Source: Phoronis australis (taxonomy: Eukaryota; Phoronida; Phoronidae). Taken from it: a stretch of 64,000 nt of DNA. Shown here one piece after another: positions 23,701 to 35,291 of the stretch. The notes below the pieces were generated by a model. The model was given only the letters and a program-made list of their open reading frames with translations, searched no databases and was not told the origin of the DNA. The stretch lies in the NCBI GenBank assembly GCA_002633005.1, contig NMRA01000002.1:1767023-1831022 (forward strand). The letters run 5' to 3'. Numbering within the stretch: the first letter of the stretch is position 1; the number at the start of each line of letters is the position of its first letter. Both the position numbers and the translations under genes were made by a program.

Positions 23701-24604
23701 CCAGATGTCTTGGCCGGTCGACCGCGTGCTGCCGGACCCGGCAGAGTGAACCTAATGCATCCTCTTTATATTCAACATAAATATTTCTAATATCAAATTC
23801 ACCATTCACGAGGATTTGAAAAAACAGCGTTGTGGGAAGGCGAGAACATTTCCCATAATTGGTATTACCACGGAGACTGAGTTGGTCTGAAGTTACTAAA
23901 TAGCAACGCATACCACACTCACGAATTCAATATCCTAGTCCCCAAAACGAGAAAATAGTAAACGATTCTCAGGTAATGCAGCTGGGGCCAGTTCCAAAAA
24001 AACTGACTTAGCTACGAAAAATCTTAAACTTAAGTCAATTCACTTAAGATATAACTTAATTTTTTCTTTAGTCCGTTCAAAGAAAATGGTATTAAGTTTG
24101 CCTTTTGTCTTAAATGGAGGTGGAAATTCGAGATTTTTAAGTGAGATCACCAGATAACTATTACTAACGTGATTTTTTTTCACTGACTTGGCTTCATGAA
24201 TCTGTTTCTTCATTTCGTCCGCGTATGGGTGATTTCCTTCCACAACCTTTCGGCCCGAGTACTCGGCTATGGCAAAGATATGATGACAAACTTCCAGACA
24301 TTATTTGTTTTGGTCACGTTCTGTATCCGTGATCATTAAAGCTATTGTAATGAACCCACCTTCCATTAGCAAAACCAGCATTTGATGTCGATCACTTACC
24401 GTTGTGAAATTGGTCTCAAATTGTTCGTTAGACAAATTTCTTCGAAAGAACTGATAGTCCTTATTGCTTGCGACCAGGACAACAAGTTGGCTTGTTACGG
24501 CGGAGAGATACGTATACGTCGAGCTTGGTTTCAAGACGACGGAATTATTAGTTCTAGTCTTAACAAGCTCAGAAATCAATCCTCGTTGAGTAAGAGATAC
24601 GAGG

Positions 24605-25490
24605 GGCAAAATTCTTTGGACATAGACGACAAAATTATTACCTCAGGAACGTTTTCGACCTCCAAGGTCCGGCGATCATTTTCAAACTGATGTCTGTCGA
24701 TCGAATATCCGGGCGTGTGACGTCACGCTCGGAGTAGGCGGAGCTAGAAAATCGGTTCCCCCGAAAAGAATGGCGTTGCATGATGTTGTGTCCATTGTTT
24801 TGGAACCTGCACATAAATTATTAGTACTGGAGCATATAGATGCCGTCCACAATGGATGGAGCTACCCCACGTGGTCGTTTCGCAAAGTGAAAAGACAAAT
24901 GCTGAAGAAAACGCTCAAGAAAAGTGTTGAAGTTGTTGGTACAATTGTCGTGCCATACATCAACGTGTGCACAACATACCTAGTACTGAGAGACCCATTC
25001 GTACTCTCCGTAATTGTCTCGCCCACCTAAAGGACAGGAGAGACACACGTGATTACTGTCTACAAGGTTCCGCGCGCAAATTGTGATTGTGTATACATCG
25101 GTGAAGCGGGGAAGAAATTAAGCACGTGAATTGCGGATCATCGTAAGAAGTTAGAACAGGAAAGTAATAAACACTTCACCAGAGTTGAAGGGAGTGTGTC
25201 CGATAACATCGAGTACAAATCATCAATTATACGGACCATGATTTGGAAGGAAGTTACTGTCATCGACAATGACAACACTGCAGGAACAAAGACGTGGGGC
25301 AATTTCAGTTAACACTGCCTGCAACGCTATTCATTAGAGGAATCAATGTTCTAACTCCGCCTACTCCGATCGTGACGTCACACGTTCGGTCAGTCGACAG
25401 GCATCAGCTTGAAAATGACCGACATTACCACGAAGGTCGAAGACATTCAAAAAGTAAAGATTTATCGTCCGTGTCCAAAGAATTTTGCTC
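24605..25490 (+). mobile_element. Decayed Penelope-like retroelement with inverted terminal copies
   Basis: The arms 24605-24750 and 25349-25490 are inverted copies of one sequence, sharing the block around gtgacgtcac and ggagtaggcgga. Between them, 24770-25030 reads like the end of a Penelope-type reverse transcriptase (HNGWSYPTWSFRKVKRQ, then VPYINV). In another frame comes RTLRNCLAHLKD. From 25058 a GIY-YIG endonuclease follows: VYKVPRANCDCVYIGEAGKK, then LST and a TGA where Arg is expected, then IADHRKK. Frameshifts and the stop show it is dead. Most of the reverse transcriptase is missing. Confidence 0.8.
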
Positions 25491-25653
25491 CACACATGTA
25501 TGAAAATGTTAGTATTTTGAGTAAGAAACAAGCTGTGACCAAATTCACAGCAGTAAAAACGGTCAAAATCAAAGGCTCGTTTTGCGGGAACCTGGCTTTA
25601 TAGCCATTTAGGATCTCAAAAAACATACGCATAATTTCTTAAATATTCACTGT

Positions 25654-27402
25654 GTGTATTTATTCAGTAGAAGCGTCGGACAGTTATACAAATGCCATAC
25701 AATAGACTTTATTGAGATTTATAATGAAATAACAATTGACAAATACAAATTCATCCACCTAGCTTAAGATAACCTGCCGTGAAACACCACATTAATGCTT
25801 TTCAAAATCCTTGCGGTTCGGTAACCAGATTTACCCTCTTTTTACAAAACAAAACTATCCCCGGCCACCCGATCTTAATTACAACAAAATCGCCACCATC
25901 CGAATAACTTTAGGTAGCTATAAGGTAACCAACGTTTGACGTTATCATTTGATAGTTTAATAATCCCGTAAAAGTGTCGAGTGAACGTAAAAACTACAAT
26001 GATTATCCGAGTTTGTTTAGACGTTTACACACATATACGTCAAAAAGTGCAGGAAACAGCACAGATATTATCTTCTCATTTCCGGATGAAATTATTCCCG
26101 TATTCTATTAATCCGATGCGATTTTGGCAAAATCGAGCTCCAGCGCTTGACGTTTGGTTATAATCGATTAGTTTTCGATTTTAATGGGTCATCGGCCCAT
26201 TAATTTTATATACTGCAACATTGTTAAATATGACGGCTCTAACGTATGCGTCAATAATGGCCGATGTGAGTTTACTGCAAAGCACGCCGGTAATGGAAAT
26301 TTGCCTCACTGGCACTTGGGCAAAACCATACCGCCATTACTACGAATGGTTTCATCGGATAGAGTCGGTTCTCCGAATATGCATCGTTTTTCAATTAGTG
26401 AAGCTGACCTAGCACATATATAACCGTGTCTTTCACGTGATCTAAATTGTTATGCTTTTAGAAAATAAACATGGCCGCCGCCAAAGTACTACACTAAAAG
26501 TTTATCGACACTAAATTTCGTAAAAAGNGTGTATTTATTCAGTAGAAGCGTCGGACAGTTATACAAATGCCATACAATAGACTTTATTGAGATTTATAAT
26601 GAAATAACAATTGACAAATACAAATTCATCCACCTAGCTTAAGATAACCTGCCGTGAAACACCACATTATTGCTTTTCAAAATCCTTGCGGTTCGGTAAC
26701 CAGATTTACCCTCTTTTTACAAAACAAAACTATCCCCGGCCACCCGATCTTAATTACAACAAAATCGCCACCATCCGAATAACTTTAGGCAGCTATAAGG
26801 TAACCAACGTTTGACGTTATCATTTGATAGTTTAATAATCCCGTAAAAGTGTTGAGTGAACGTAAAAACTACAATGATTATCCGAGTTTGTTTAGACGTT
26901 TACACACATATACGTCAAAAAGTGCAGGAAACAGCACAGATATTATCTTCTCATTTCCGGATGAAATTATTCCCGTATTCTATTAATCCGATGCAATTTT
27001 GGCAAAATCGAGCTCCAGCGCTTGACATTTGGTTATAATCGATTAATTTTCGATTTTAATGGGTCATCGGCCCATTAATTTTATATACTGCAACATTGTT
27101 AAATATGACGGCTCTAACGTATGCGTCAATAATGGCCGATGTGAGTTTACTGCAAACCACGCCGGTAATGGAAATTTGTCTCACTGGCACTTGGGCAAAA
27201 CCATACCGCCATTACTACGAATGGTTTCATCGGATAGAGTCGGTTCTCCGAATATGCATCGTTTTTCAATTAGTGAAGCTGACCTAGCACATATATAACG
27301 TGCCTTTCACGTGATCTAAAATGTTATGCTTTTAGAAAATAAACATGGCCGCCGCCAAAGTACTACAACACTAAAAGTTTATCGACACTAAATTTCGTAA
27401 AA
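25654..27402. repeat. 875-bp tandem duplication, junction marked by N
   Basis: Copy 1 is 25654-26527 and copy 2 26529-27402, offset exactly 875 bp and differing at only scattered positions, for example gatgcgat/gatgcaat and gtcgagtg/gttgagtg. The single N at 26528 sits at the junction. On the reverse strand each copy ends with two AATAAA-containing blocks, like a 3' UTR. No recognised protein is encoded. Confidence 0.9.
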
Positions 27403-27681
27403 AGGCAAAATACACCACCAGTGTTCACGTTTATTGTCCTCTGACGAGTGTCTTAAAAGCCTGCCATTACCTTTTTGGCAACTTTCAAGGTAATCTCCGA
27501 TCAGGGGCAGCAAATACAAACCTGTAAAGAAACCCAAATAATAATCAAACATGAATTGTTAATACATGCGGTGGTACGATAACCGGCGCCATATTTTTCG
27601 CAAAGCTGCACAGTCAGACATTCGATCGCGTGGTGATCAGGTAGGTAAATAATTTCAGCAATTTTATCGTATTATTATTGC

Positions 27682-27838
27682 TCAAAAGTCAAAGCCAATG
27701 CATATCTGGCATAGGGGCGTAAAAATAACAATATACCGGTTTGCAAATAAAGGCAGATGCAGACATCCGCAATAGGAACATTTGCTGTAATACGTACTTG
27801 TCATTGTCAACTTATCATAAGGGTCAAACGGCGCCTTT
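27682..27838 (-). CDS. Aquaporin putative last exon
   Basis: Acceptor gccttcag joins CG of exon 4 to give [13 protein letters not shown] and then about 40 further residues before TGA. Frame and phase fit and a reverse AATAAA follows at 27430-27435. The pyrimidine tract is weak. The Cys/aromatic-rich end does not look like a typical aquaporin tail, so the true end may be elsewhere. Confidence 0.4.
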
Positions 27839-30800
27839 CTGAAGGCACGTTTTGGTGCATTTGGCAAGTTACACTTACTATAAAGGACATTTCACACTCT
27901 TTCTAAAGCAACGGAATTAATAAAAATAGCAATTCTATGAACTGAATGTGTGGCGCAGTGAAATTCCAGACCAGTTCGAAAAAGGGGTTTTCTATTCGTT
28001 CCCAAGACTGAAATATGTGGGGCTATAGCCCCCCCCCCCAGCCCCCTACAGTGCGCCGCCTTGAGTACTGCAGGCGTCATGAGTGGTGCCAGCTCACGTT
28101 CTGTACAAGTCATTCACAAGAGACTGCGAGAAACTTTGGCTTATGGGACGGAAATACTGTGTTTATTTACGATTTCCCCATAATTCAATTTTCCAGACAA
28201 GCGACATTAGTCTTTCAAAGGCGTGATAGACAGTCAGCAATACGAGATCTGTCCTCGCAAACAAGAGTGTGGCAAAACCGAGGACTCTGTTGCCTGTTTT
28301 AGCTTCCGCTAATTAGAGGTTCTCTGATTCAGGGGAACAGTTAGTGGAGAAGATTGACCTCAGTTGTTTTCTGTACGTCACAGAACGCAAGATACTTATT
28401 TACAGGTGTGTTACGTGTCAAGCGTGATCTCTCTAAACTCGCAAGTGGCTTGCCGCCACCTGTTTGCAGCGCAACCAAATATACCAACGTCCATGCCACC
28501 TACCGGTAAAACAATGAAGCCAATATGGATCCAAGCAAAGGTCCGACCCAATTGATGTAATGATAAGTCCACACGCCAGGTTTGACAATCCCAGCAACAA
28601 TCGCTGGCCCCAAACTTCGGGCGGGATTCATGGAAGCGCCGCTGATATTGGCACTGTAATATAGGCATGATTTATGAAATCAGTTCAAATCTTCACTGCG
28701 CTGCAGTGTGCAGTGTACAACGGATATTAGGTACGAAAAGGACTGTGGACATCTTTTATATTAACCGCGTTTTTGGTAATTAAACACTCTGGTGAACATG
28801 ATGAAGTTCAAAGCGTTGAAATGTTTTACGGTGTCAGGTTTTAACACTAATTCAAATTTCTATAAGTTTTTGGTTCGATACGTAGGCTAAATGTTTCCCA
28901 AAATGCCACAACAGTTGCTGTTTATAAACCATTTGAATACTATTTCTAATTTCTAATAACAAATTATTTATTTTGAAAAATATTTTCCGTTATTTTTTAT
29001 TATGGCGTTAAAAAATAGCCCGACATCAAATTTCACAATGACGTCACACTAACAAACCAAGTATTGCACGATGACACTTGGCTTACCTCAATTTTCAACT
29101 ACAACCTGCTGCTTAGGTAACTGTTCCAATTCAATTAAGTTGCACAAACGGCATAAATATTGCAAAACAAAATACTGGCAACATTGTTCAAAAGTTGTAG
29201 TTTGTAAAAATTACATTTCTTGTCCGACTTTAAAAATTCAAGATCCATAACCACCAGTGTTTTTCACGAACTATTCAAACATGCTATTCAAAAACTTTCA
29301 GAACCAAAATTTAAAAAGTACTATTATCGCCCCCAGTGGGTTTACGATGTGCGTGATTATTTAGAGAACGACAACAACGGTCTGTGGCGTCCACAGGCGA
29401 TGTAATAGCGGATTTGCAGCGACGCCATATTGAAATTAGGTTAATATGGTGCATTGTGGATGCTGTGGTCAGGATTCCGAAAGCGGCCATAGTAACAAGC
29501 ATAATACGCGGTATGAGCGCGACTGAGAAAACTTACGGCGGATACACTTGTTGTGTTCCTGGCTGCTTCAAAAACAACAAGAGAGATAAAAATATGAGTT
29601 TTTATGTGTTCCCTGCAAACCAAGAACTTTGTGAAAAATGGATAAACAACTTAGGAGAGCTGGGAGTAAGGGAAGATTTAGCGCATTAAAACCAACGCGG
29701 GGCCATCTAGTAGGCAACACGTAACCCCTCGGTTGGCCATATAGGGGCCACAATACTTCCATTCGCTTTCTGTATTCATTTCTTTACTTCAGTGTAGTTT
29801 AAACTGGCCGTGACCGGATTTGGGATACCGATTTCGAGTTTTCACCTCGTCAAAAATACAATCTACAATTAAAACTTTAAAAAACACTTACTTTCATCAT
29901 TGGTCCTTTCTACTTCTACACATATCTTTGATGAAGCTTAGTTGTGAGAATTAAGTTGACTTTGGTGAAGAATTACAACTTCACTTTTTTGGTTGCCGTT
30001 AATTTTATCACCGCGTGCGCGATAACCACAAAGCATGTCAACTGAATCACGTGAGTTAGGCAAAGGTTAGCGCGAGACTGAGCGAAGCGCGTGACGCTAG
30101 CGCGCGACACTTGTAAAATAGCATGAGAAGGTATCGGGGAAACTTGTAAGATGTGTGTCCCTTGGACTTTTTATTCGTCAACATGCGTAATTTCACCTAA
30201 CTTCCTCAAAATGGCAACCGGTAACTGAGAGAAACTCGAGCAAACCGCGACAGGTTTTCATCGATTTGTTCAAGTTTTGCTGACTAAACTGTATCCAAAG
30301 TCGTGGTATGTGTTAATTATAACTCCGTGTTCCTATAGGTATGGTTCATGTGATTTTATTTGCTGTATTTTGAAATGAGTAACTTTTTGTGAGGATGTAC
30401 TATCGCCCCTGAATGCCTGCGGCATCAAAAGATCCAGTGCGATGTAATTGCCTAGGGGCCATCGTGTGTGCAGCGAACATTTTCCTGGTGGAAAAAAGAC
30501 TTATGAGAACAACATTCGGACGGAGTTTCCTCTTAAAATTAACGTCTCTAGCATATCCACGGCGAAAGCTACAAAAATTAAGCAACCCAAGAACTCTCAA
30601 CTTGTCTGAAACCGGAGGAGATTTCGAAATCAACGCCGATGAATATGACGAGTCCTCGGTCACACGGTCACTGATCATAGCTACGCTGTGTTTACAAACG
30701 AAAGAAAGGACTTGCTTGGTATTATAAAGCAAAAAAATGAAACACAGTTTTTAGTTTGCAAATCACTCCAAATGCACACAGTATCCAGCCTGCTCAAGAC

Positions 30801-33800
30801 ATGCCTGACCACAAGCTATCCCATGAGCCTTCGCGAAGGAAGTAACTCGCACATGCGCAATGCGTAATTCGTCTGCGCTGCAAATCCGCTATTGCCTACA
30901 AGTATTTGGTGTCTTTAAAAAATTGCGGCGGATTTCGCGATAAGCGAACCCGTCGAGTTACCCAACCTCGACCGGTGAGGTTGAAGGTAGTATTCTTTTC
31001 ATGGCAAGATGCAAATACAAGTGTAAGTGTGATTTATCTCAAACGCCAAATTTGAATTCATAAGATTCACATAAACTACATTTGTTTCACAGTCCCAACA
31101 AAAATCACCACCTGGTGAAATGCTGCGTTGTAATCGTGATCTTGAAATTGGAGAGTTTTTGAAGAGATCAAATAACGCATTCTTATGTTAAGTCGTTTGA
31201 ACTAAAATTGCTCTAAAACTAAGCTGTTGTCATCTAATTTATCATGCGCGCACCCAGGGGGGCGAAGTGGGCAAAAAGGTCCGCCTCAGAGAAACAAAAC
31301 CTCTGAAAAAATAGAAAACACGTCAAAAGTCCACTAAACAGACAGGAATTCGGTGAGTGCACAATTCATAGATCTGAACGTACCTCGTTTTTTTTTTGGT
31401 AAAAGGTCCACATTTTCAAAAATTCGAACCCCCCTATTTTTTAAGCTGGGTGCGCGCATGTAATTTTGTGCGCCTTTACCAGATTCTCAGTACTTACGTG
31501 GCCAAAATGTCAACGGCTACTGTGATGCCGATAGCCAGCGGTGCCAAAACGTTCTTCCCCTTGGTGTCAAGGGCAGTTCCAAGAACCACGCTAACCAAAG
31601 CCGCCGTAGTTAATGTTTCACACAGTATACCCATTCCTGGACTTGCAGACGGGTAGTTAAGCGTGTTGGCTCCACCCCCTATGGCGAAGTACGTCGCATT
31701 ATTCATGGCACCCTGTGAAGATGATCAGAGACAAGGGCTTATTAAATGCTGTCCCTAGTTCAATTTCTCGTCATTGCCGTTACATTAGGTGTCGCTTCAA
31801 AAACCTCTGTGTCAACAAATGGATGAACCACAAATCCAATATGCATGAAATGCACACCGACGAAGAAAGTTTATAGTTACCAAACAATATGAATTATTGG
31901 AAAATACAGAAATAACCCAAACTGTTGTTGAACATTTTACAGGAAACACGAAGTGTAATTGCTCTGCCCATTCCAGTGACAACGCTCGGTATTGGCCACG
32001 GGATTGCAGTCGAATAACCCTCACTTTCAGGGTTTTAGCAAAAATAAAATCTACCAAAGAGCACGGCTTACAAGCTTGAGGCACATGAGAGCCTCGCCTG
32101 GGACACCACCTAGCCATATGGTTCTATAATGAAAGCTAAGCGCACCGCAGGAAATCCATACCTTGACGCAGGCTGCACCAATGATACCTCCGATACATTG
32201 TGAAATTACATAGAAGATGGCGAGGACCGGTTTTATACCTCCAGTCAGAACAAGTCCCAAGGTGACCGCGGGATTAAAATGGCCGCCACTACAACGAAGA
32301 AAGAAACTGCAATTTAGCAAGAATTCATTCATATGCATACAGGAACCTCGAAAAATTATCAATAACAAAGTCAGTCATTATGATAACTTATAAGTAAAAC
32401 TGTATTATTCGACATTAGTGTAGGCTGGTACCCGCGCAGACCTATTCAGTGGACCTCACTTCTACACCCTTCATCAGGTCTCCAGCTCCTCATCTCGGTC
32501 TTAATTTGAGAATATGTCTTCAGTGGCGGATTTAAGGGGGTTCAAGCGGGCCATGGCCGCCCTAAAATTCTCCCATATTCCATTTGACACTTCGGGGGTG
32601 CGAATGTCTCAAAATCCTGGCTAATACTCTGCCCTGCCTCCCCCTCCCTAACTCGAACTCCTGGATCCCTCCCTGGTCTATATATGTGTCTACAAGACTT
32701 CAGACATATGTCTAGTGACTCAGCGGTTGTTTTTTTTTACATTTGTTCCAAATGCGGCGTAGGCATTGAATTGGAGGAGATACACATTGCCTCATCTTTC
32801 TCTGAAAATGCATCTCTGTATTTCAAAATGCGTTGCCAATAAACAAACCTGGGACATGTACGAATTTTAAACGAACACCGAAGAGACTACAAAAGCTGCA
32901 GTTTGTTTACGTGACTACAGGGCTGCGATTTGTAGACTATAAGACGCCAGTTTGCACTTGTGGTGAAACATTTTTACTCATGGAACGGGACAGTGAACTA
33001 ATTCCCACAATTCAACTCTCTAACCTCACCGGCCGATTACTTCAGAGGCCGCCATGATGGTAGTAAGCTCCCGAGCATATTCGCGAAACATTAACCTCTT
33101 TCCGGCCTCCAGTGGGCAGTCGGCTTCGTGAAAGAACGAAAATATTGTCAAGTTCATAATTGTGTTGACTGCCTTACTTGGAAAGTCACGACTACCCTGA
33201 TAGCTGTCGGTACTCCCCGCTTTTAAAAAGGCTGTAGAGAATACACGAAATACTACTTGTTTGTTCTTCTGTCAGTAATTATTTGTAGAGAATGAATTAT
33301 TTTTATTTTTATGTATCCTACAAGCGGCCACGAAGACAAGAGTACAGGCTGTAGGATAATGTTTGTATCAGAGTTGTGCATTTAGTTCGAACTGACGGCC
33401 AGTAAAGTACACACACGTAAAGGTGTTGTCGTTAACTGAGAGCCATAGCAGGTCAGAGTTACTTAGTCTTTCATGTAGCAACACGTACAATGCGGTATTT
33501 TCGCAACCTTAAAGTTCCCAATGAACGCGAACTTGTGCCACATGGCAAGGCACGCCACTTTTAAATGGGAGCATGGTTGGAGAGTGCCTAAAAATTAACA
33601 CATGCGCAAGAAAAATCACTAGGAGGCGAAATTGTTGTTCCCGGCGAATAATGTTTCCCCATCCTAACTTTGGGAGGTCTTCCTATATCTTGCTTTTTTC
33701 GCAAGAAACGTGATAGACAGAACACTCTATAGTTATACTGGAAACTGGAAACATTTAGACATCAACAGTGACCTTGACATTCAGGGTCGCCCTAGCTTCC

Positions 33801-35291
33801 CATGTCCCCTCTAAATCTGCCAATGTACATGTATCGCAGAAGCATGGGTCTCTCAACGTTCATTGTCTTCTGGGGTGCAGAGAATCATATCGAAATTGAG
33901 AGGCACGACCATGGAGTTGTTTCCACCTATTACATGAAAATAGTAAGAGTCTCATTTGTTATTCAGTTGCCCCCTGTCATTCCAAAGTAGCACACCTTAA
34001 AAGCAATTCCTAACAGAGTTCGGAGAACAATTCGTAAAGGACAAATCGAGTTTCTTTTGAATCCCATCAACCATCTATGGTATTTCCAAAACTTGGATTC
34101 TTTCCAGGATCTCGCATAACAATGTAGTCACCAGTTATCGGATTTAGGGACCCAAAATGATAGTTTGTGTATAGTAAAGTTAGCACACGTGTATATACAA
34201 GCTGGAGACTCACAATTATTGTATTGGTGAGTTTGGTCACATACAGATACCGGCTGATGTCACTAAATTAAGGACAGTGCTCATTATGTAGGTATCGGTT
34301 ATTGGATTTAGAGGCCCAAAAATTACAGTAATGTATTGGTAAGCCACTGAGTTGGTTTTTATTTCAGCAATTGACACATTTCCCTCAATACGCAATTTGA
34401 GCATGCCCAATAAAAAGAAGAAACATCCATTCAATCCGAACAAGCGACACAAATAAGGCAAGGCAGAGCTACGTATCAACAAAATGATTATAATAATATG
34501 CATAGAAATGGAAAATGCATTAGGAATGCAGGGTAGTCAAAGCTACAAGGTCATCAAAAGCGAAGTGACCGTGCGTGATAGTATATTACTGGGGAAAGAT
34601 AAATAATCGCTGGGTCAACTATATTTAACAACGTGGCTACAGTAAATATGTGTCTACTTATTAACCATGAACATAATTGTATCCAGTAAAGAGCTCGAAT
34701 GAGGTATAAATAGATTGGTACAGATCAAATATTACATTACTAGCATCAAAACCCTGATATGAATCCTCAAATATTCATCTGTTTTAAATTTTGTTACAGT
34801 GAACGCAGTATTTTTATTTAAGCAGATGGAATGAACTGCCAGTGAAACGTCAAATAATTTATACGACAGCATTAATCAGTTATTCATTTTGACAGGAACA
34901 GAGTATTGCTGAAAGCCATGCCACAGCAATATAATTTTCAGGGCCCAGTTTTCAAGAAATCATGGCTAATAACGGTGGCCAGTCGCAAAACTATTGAAGT
35001 CATTGGTGTGTAATTAATGATAATTATAGGAAAATTTAAAATCATTTCTTTCTACCTTATATGACCCAAACTTGCAACAAGAAGGAATATGGTGAATCCG
35101 TGACCCAGCGCCGCTCCAATTGTTCCACTGCCGCCGCCAATGGACATACAGCCAATAAACACAAACATAAGCAGACCAAATGCCTCAGCAATGCAGGGGG
35201 CTATAACAACAGAGAAGATTGATCCCTTTTCGTCGTCAACGTTTCCGATAAGCTTTTCCGTCATGCTTGTTCCTCCCTTTTCGTCCGCCAT
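27682..35291 (-). CDS. Aquaporin-8-like channel (exons 1a, 2, 3, 4, 5)
   Basis: A six-helix membrane channel of the AQP8 branch, which passes water, ammonia and hydrogen peroxide in characterised members. On the - strand the exons are 35291-35056, 32288-32162, 31712-31498, 28653-28504 and a putative 27838-27682, all phase-consistent, giving about 294 residues (human AQP8 has 261). TM1 is [18 protein letters not shown]2 holds His64, the AQP8-type selectivity-filter residue. The first pore box is GGHFNPAV (Asn84) and the second [10 protein letters not shown] (Asn202, Arg205). [16 protein letters not shown] is TM5. The position three before the second Asn is Ala199 where human AQP8 has Gly. A reverse-strand AATAAA lies at 27430-27435. 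Exon 5 is the weak link. Confidence 0.87.
28504..28653 (-). CDS. Aquaporin exon 4 (second NPA)
   Basis: Residues 193-242. [20 protein letters not shown] is loop E with the second Asn-Pro-Ala and the constriction Arg. [18 protein letters not shown] is TM6. The acceptor is attacag and the donor CG/gtaggt, phase 2. Confidence 0.95.
29403..30894 (+). mobile_element. DNA transposon remnant with THAP domain
   Basis: The ends share an inverted repeat of about 18 bp (aatagcggatttgcagcg). Near the left end, ATG at 29513 opens a THAP zinc-finger: [12 protein letters not shown], then [16 protein letters not shown]. The expected continuation appears only after a +1 shift ([13 protein letters not shown], like the PTxxHxVCxxHF end of THAP), with Gly where the third zinc-binding Cys should be. 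THAP domains begin P-element-type transposases. The element lies in aquaporin intron 3 on the opposite strand. No transposase core is recognised. Confidence 0.55.
29513..29665 (+). pseudogene. THAP domain, frameshifted
   Basis: The open part encodes about 50 residues with Cys-X4-Cys (CCVPGC), the SFYVFP motif and the invariant Trp of THAP DNA-binding domains. The second zinc-binding half is out of frame and lacks one Cys. A possible donor (gtaagg) at 29666 leaves open a spliced version, but no partner exon is seen. Confidence 0.5.
31243..31460. mobile_element. 218-bp MITE with CATGCGCGCACCCAG ends
   Basis: The perfect inverted ends catgcgcgcacccag and ctgggtgcgcgcatg are flanked by taatttat and taattttg, an imperfect 8-bp duplication. 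It lies 37 bp beyond the 5' splice site of aquaporin exon 3. Confidence 0.8.
31498..31712 (-). CDS. Aquaporin exon 3
   Basis: Residues 122-192. It starts [14 protein letters not shown], with a possible N-glycosylation site (NAT) in the extracellular loop. Then come TM4 ([20 protein letters not shown]) and TM5 ([16 protein letters not shown]). The acceptor is cttcacag and the donor gtaagt. A MITE lies only 37 bp inside the following intron. Confidence 0.94.
32162..32288 (-). CDS. Aquaporin exon 2 (first NPA)
   Basis: Residues 79-121. [20 protein letters not shown] is loop B with the first Asn-Pro-Ala, followed by TM3 ([20 protein letters not shown]). The acceptor is tcgttgtag and the donor AAG/gtatgg, phase 0. 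Confidence 0.95.
32521..32676. mobile_element. hAT-like MITE (GGCGGAT family)
   Basis: Begins cagtggcggatttaaggggg and ends ctggatccctccctgg. Same body as the copies in ChAT intron 2 and at 46908. It sits in aquaporin intron 1a, upstream of exon 2. Confidence 0.65.
33985..34150. repeat. Dispersed repeat family A, small fragment
   Basis: Matches the middle of the 7745 copy: aaaagcaattcctaa, gaatcccatcaaccatctat. Confidence 0.45.
35056..35291 (-). CDS. Aquaporin first exon 1a
   Basis: It starts at ATG ([10 protein letters not shown]) and covers residues 1-78. It holds a short acidic N-terminus, TM1 with GCMSI (Cys48, equivalent to human AQP8 Cys53), APC (Cys33, human Cys38) and TM2 with GHG (His64). 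The donor is AAG/gtagaa, phase 2, so that AG joins T of exon 2 to give [10 protein letters not shown]. Confidence 0.9.

Noticed and set aside
25981-27298. Repeated small frames of 60, 63 and 79 codons
   Set aside because: They recur only because the 875-bp unit is duplicated and have no recognised motif.
30400-30732. Frames of 104 and 110 codons on opposite strands
   Set aside because: They mirror each other inside the THAP transposon remnant and match no transposase part I know.
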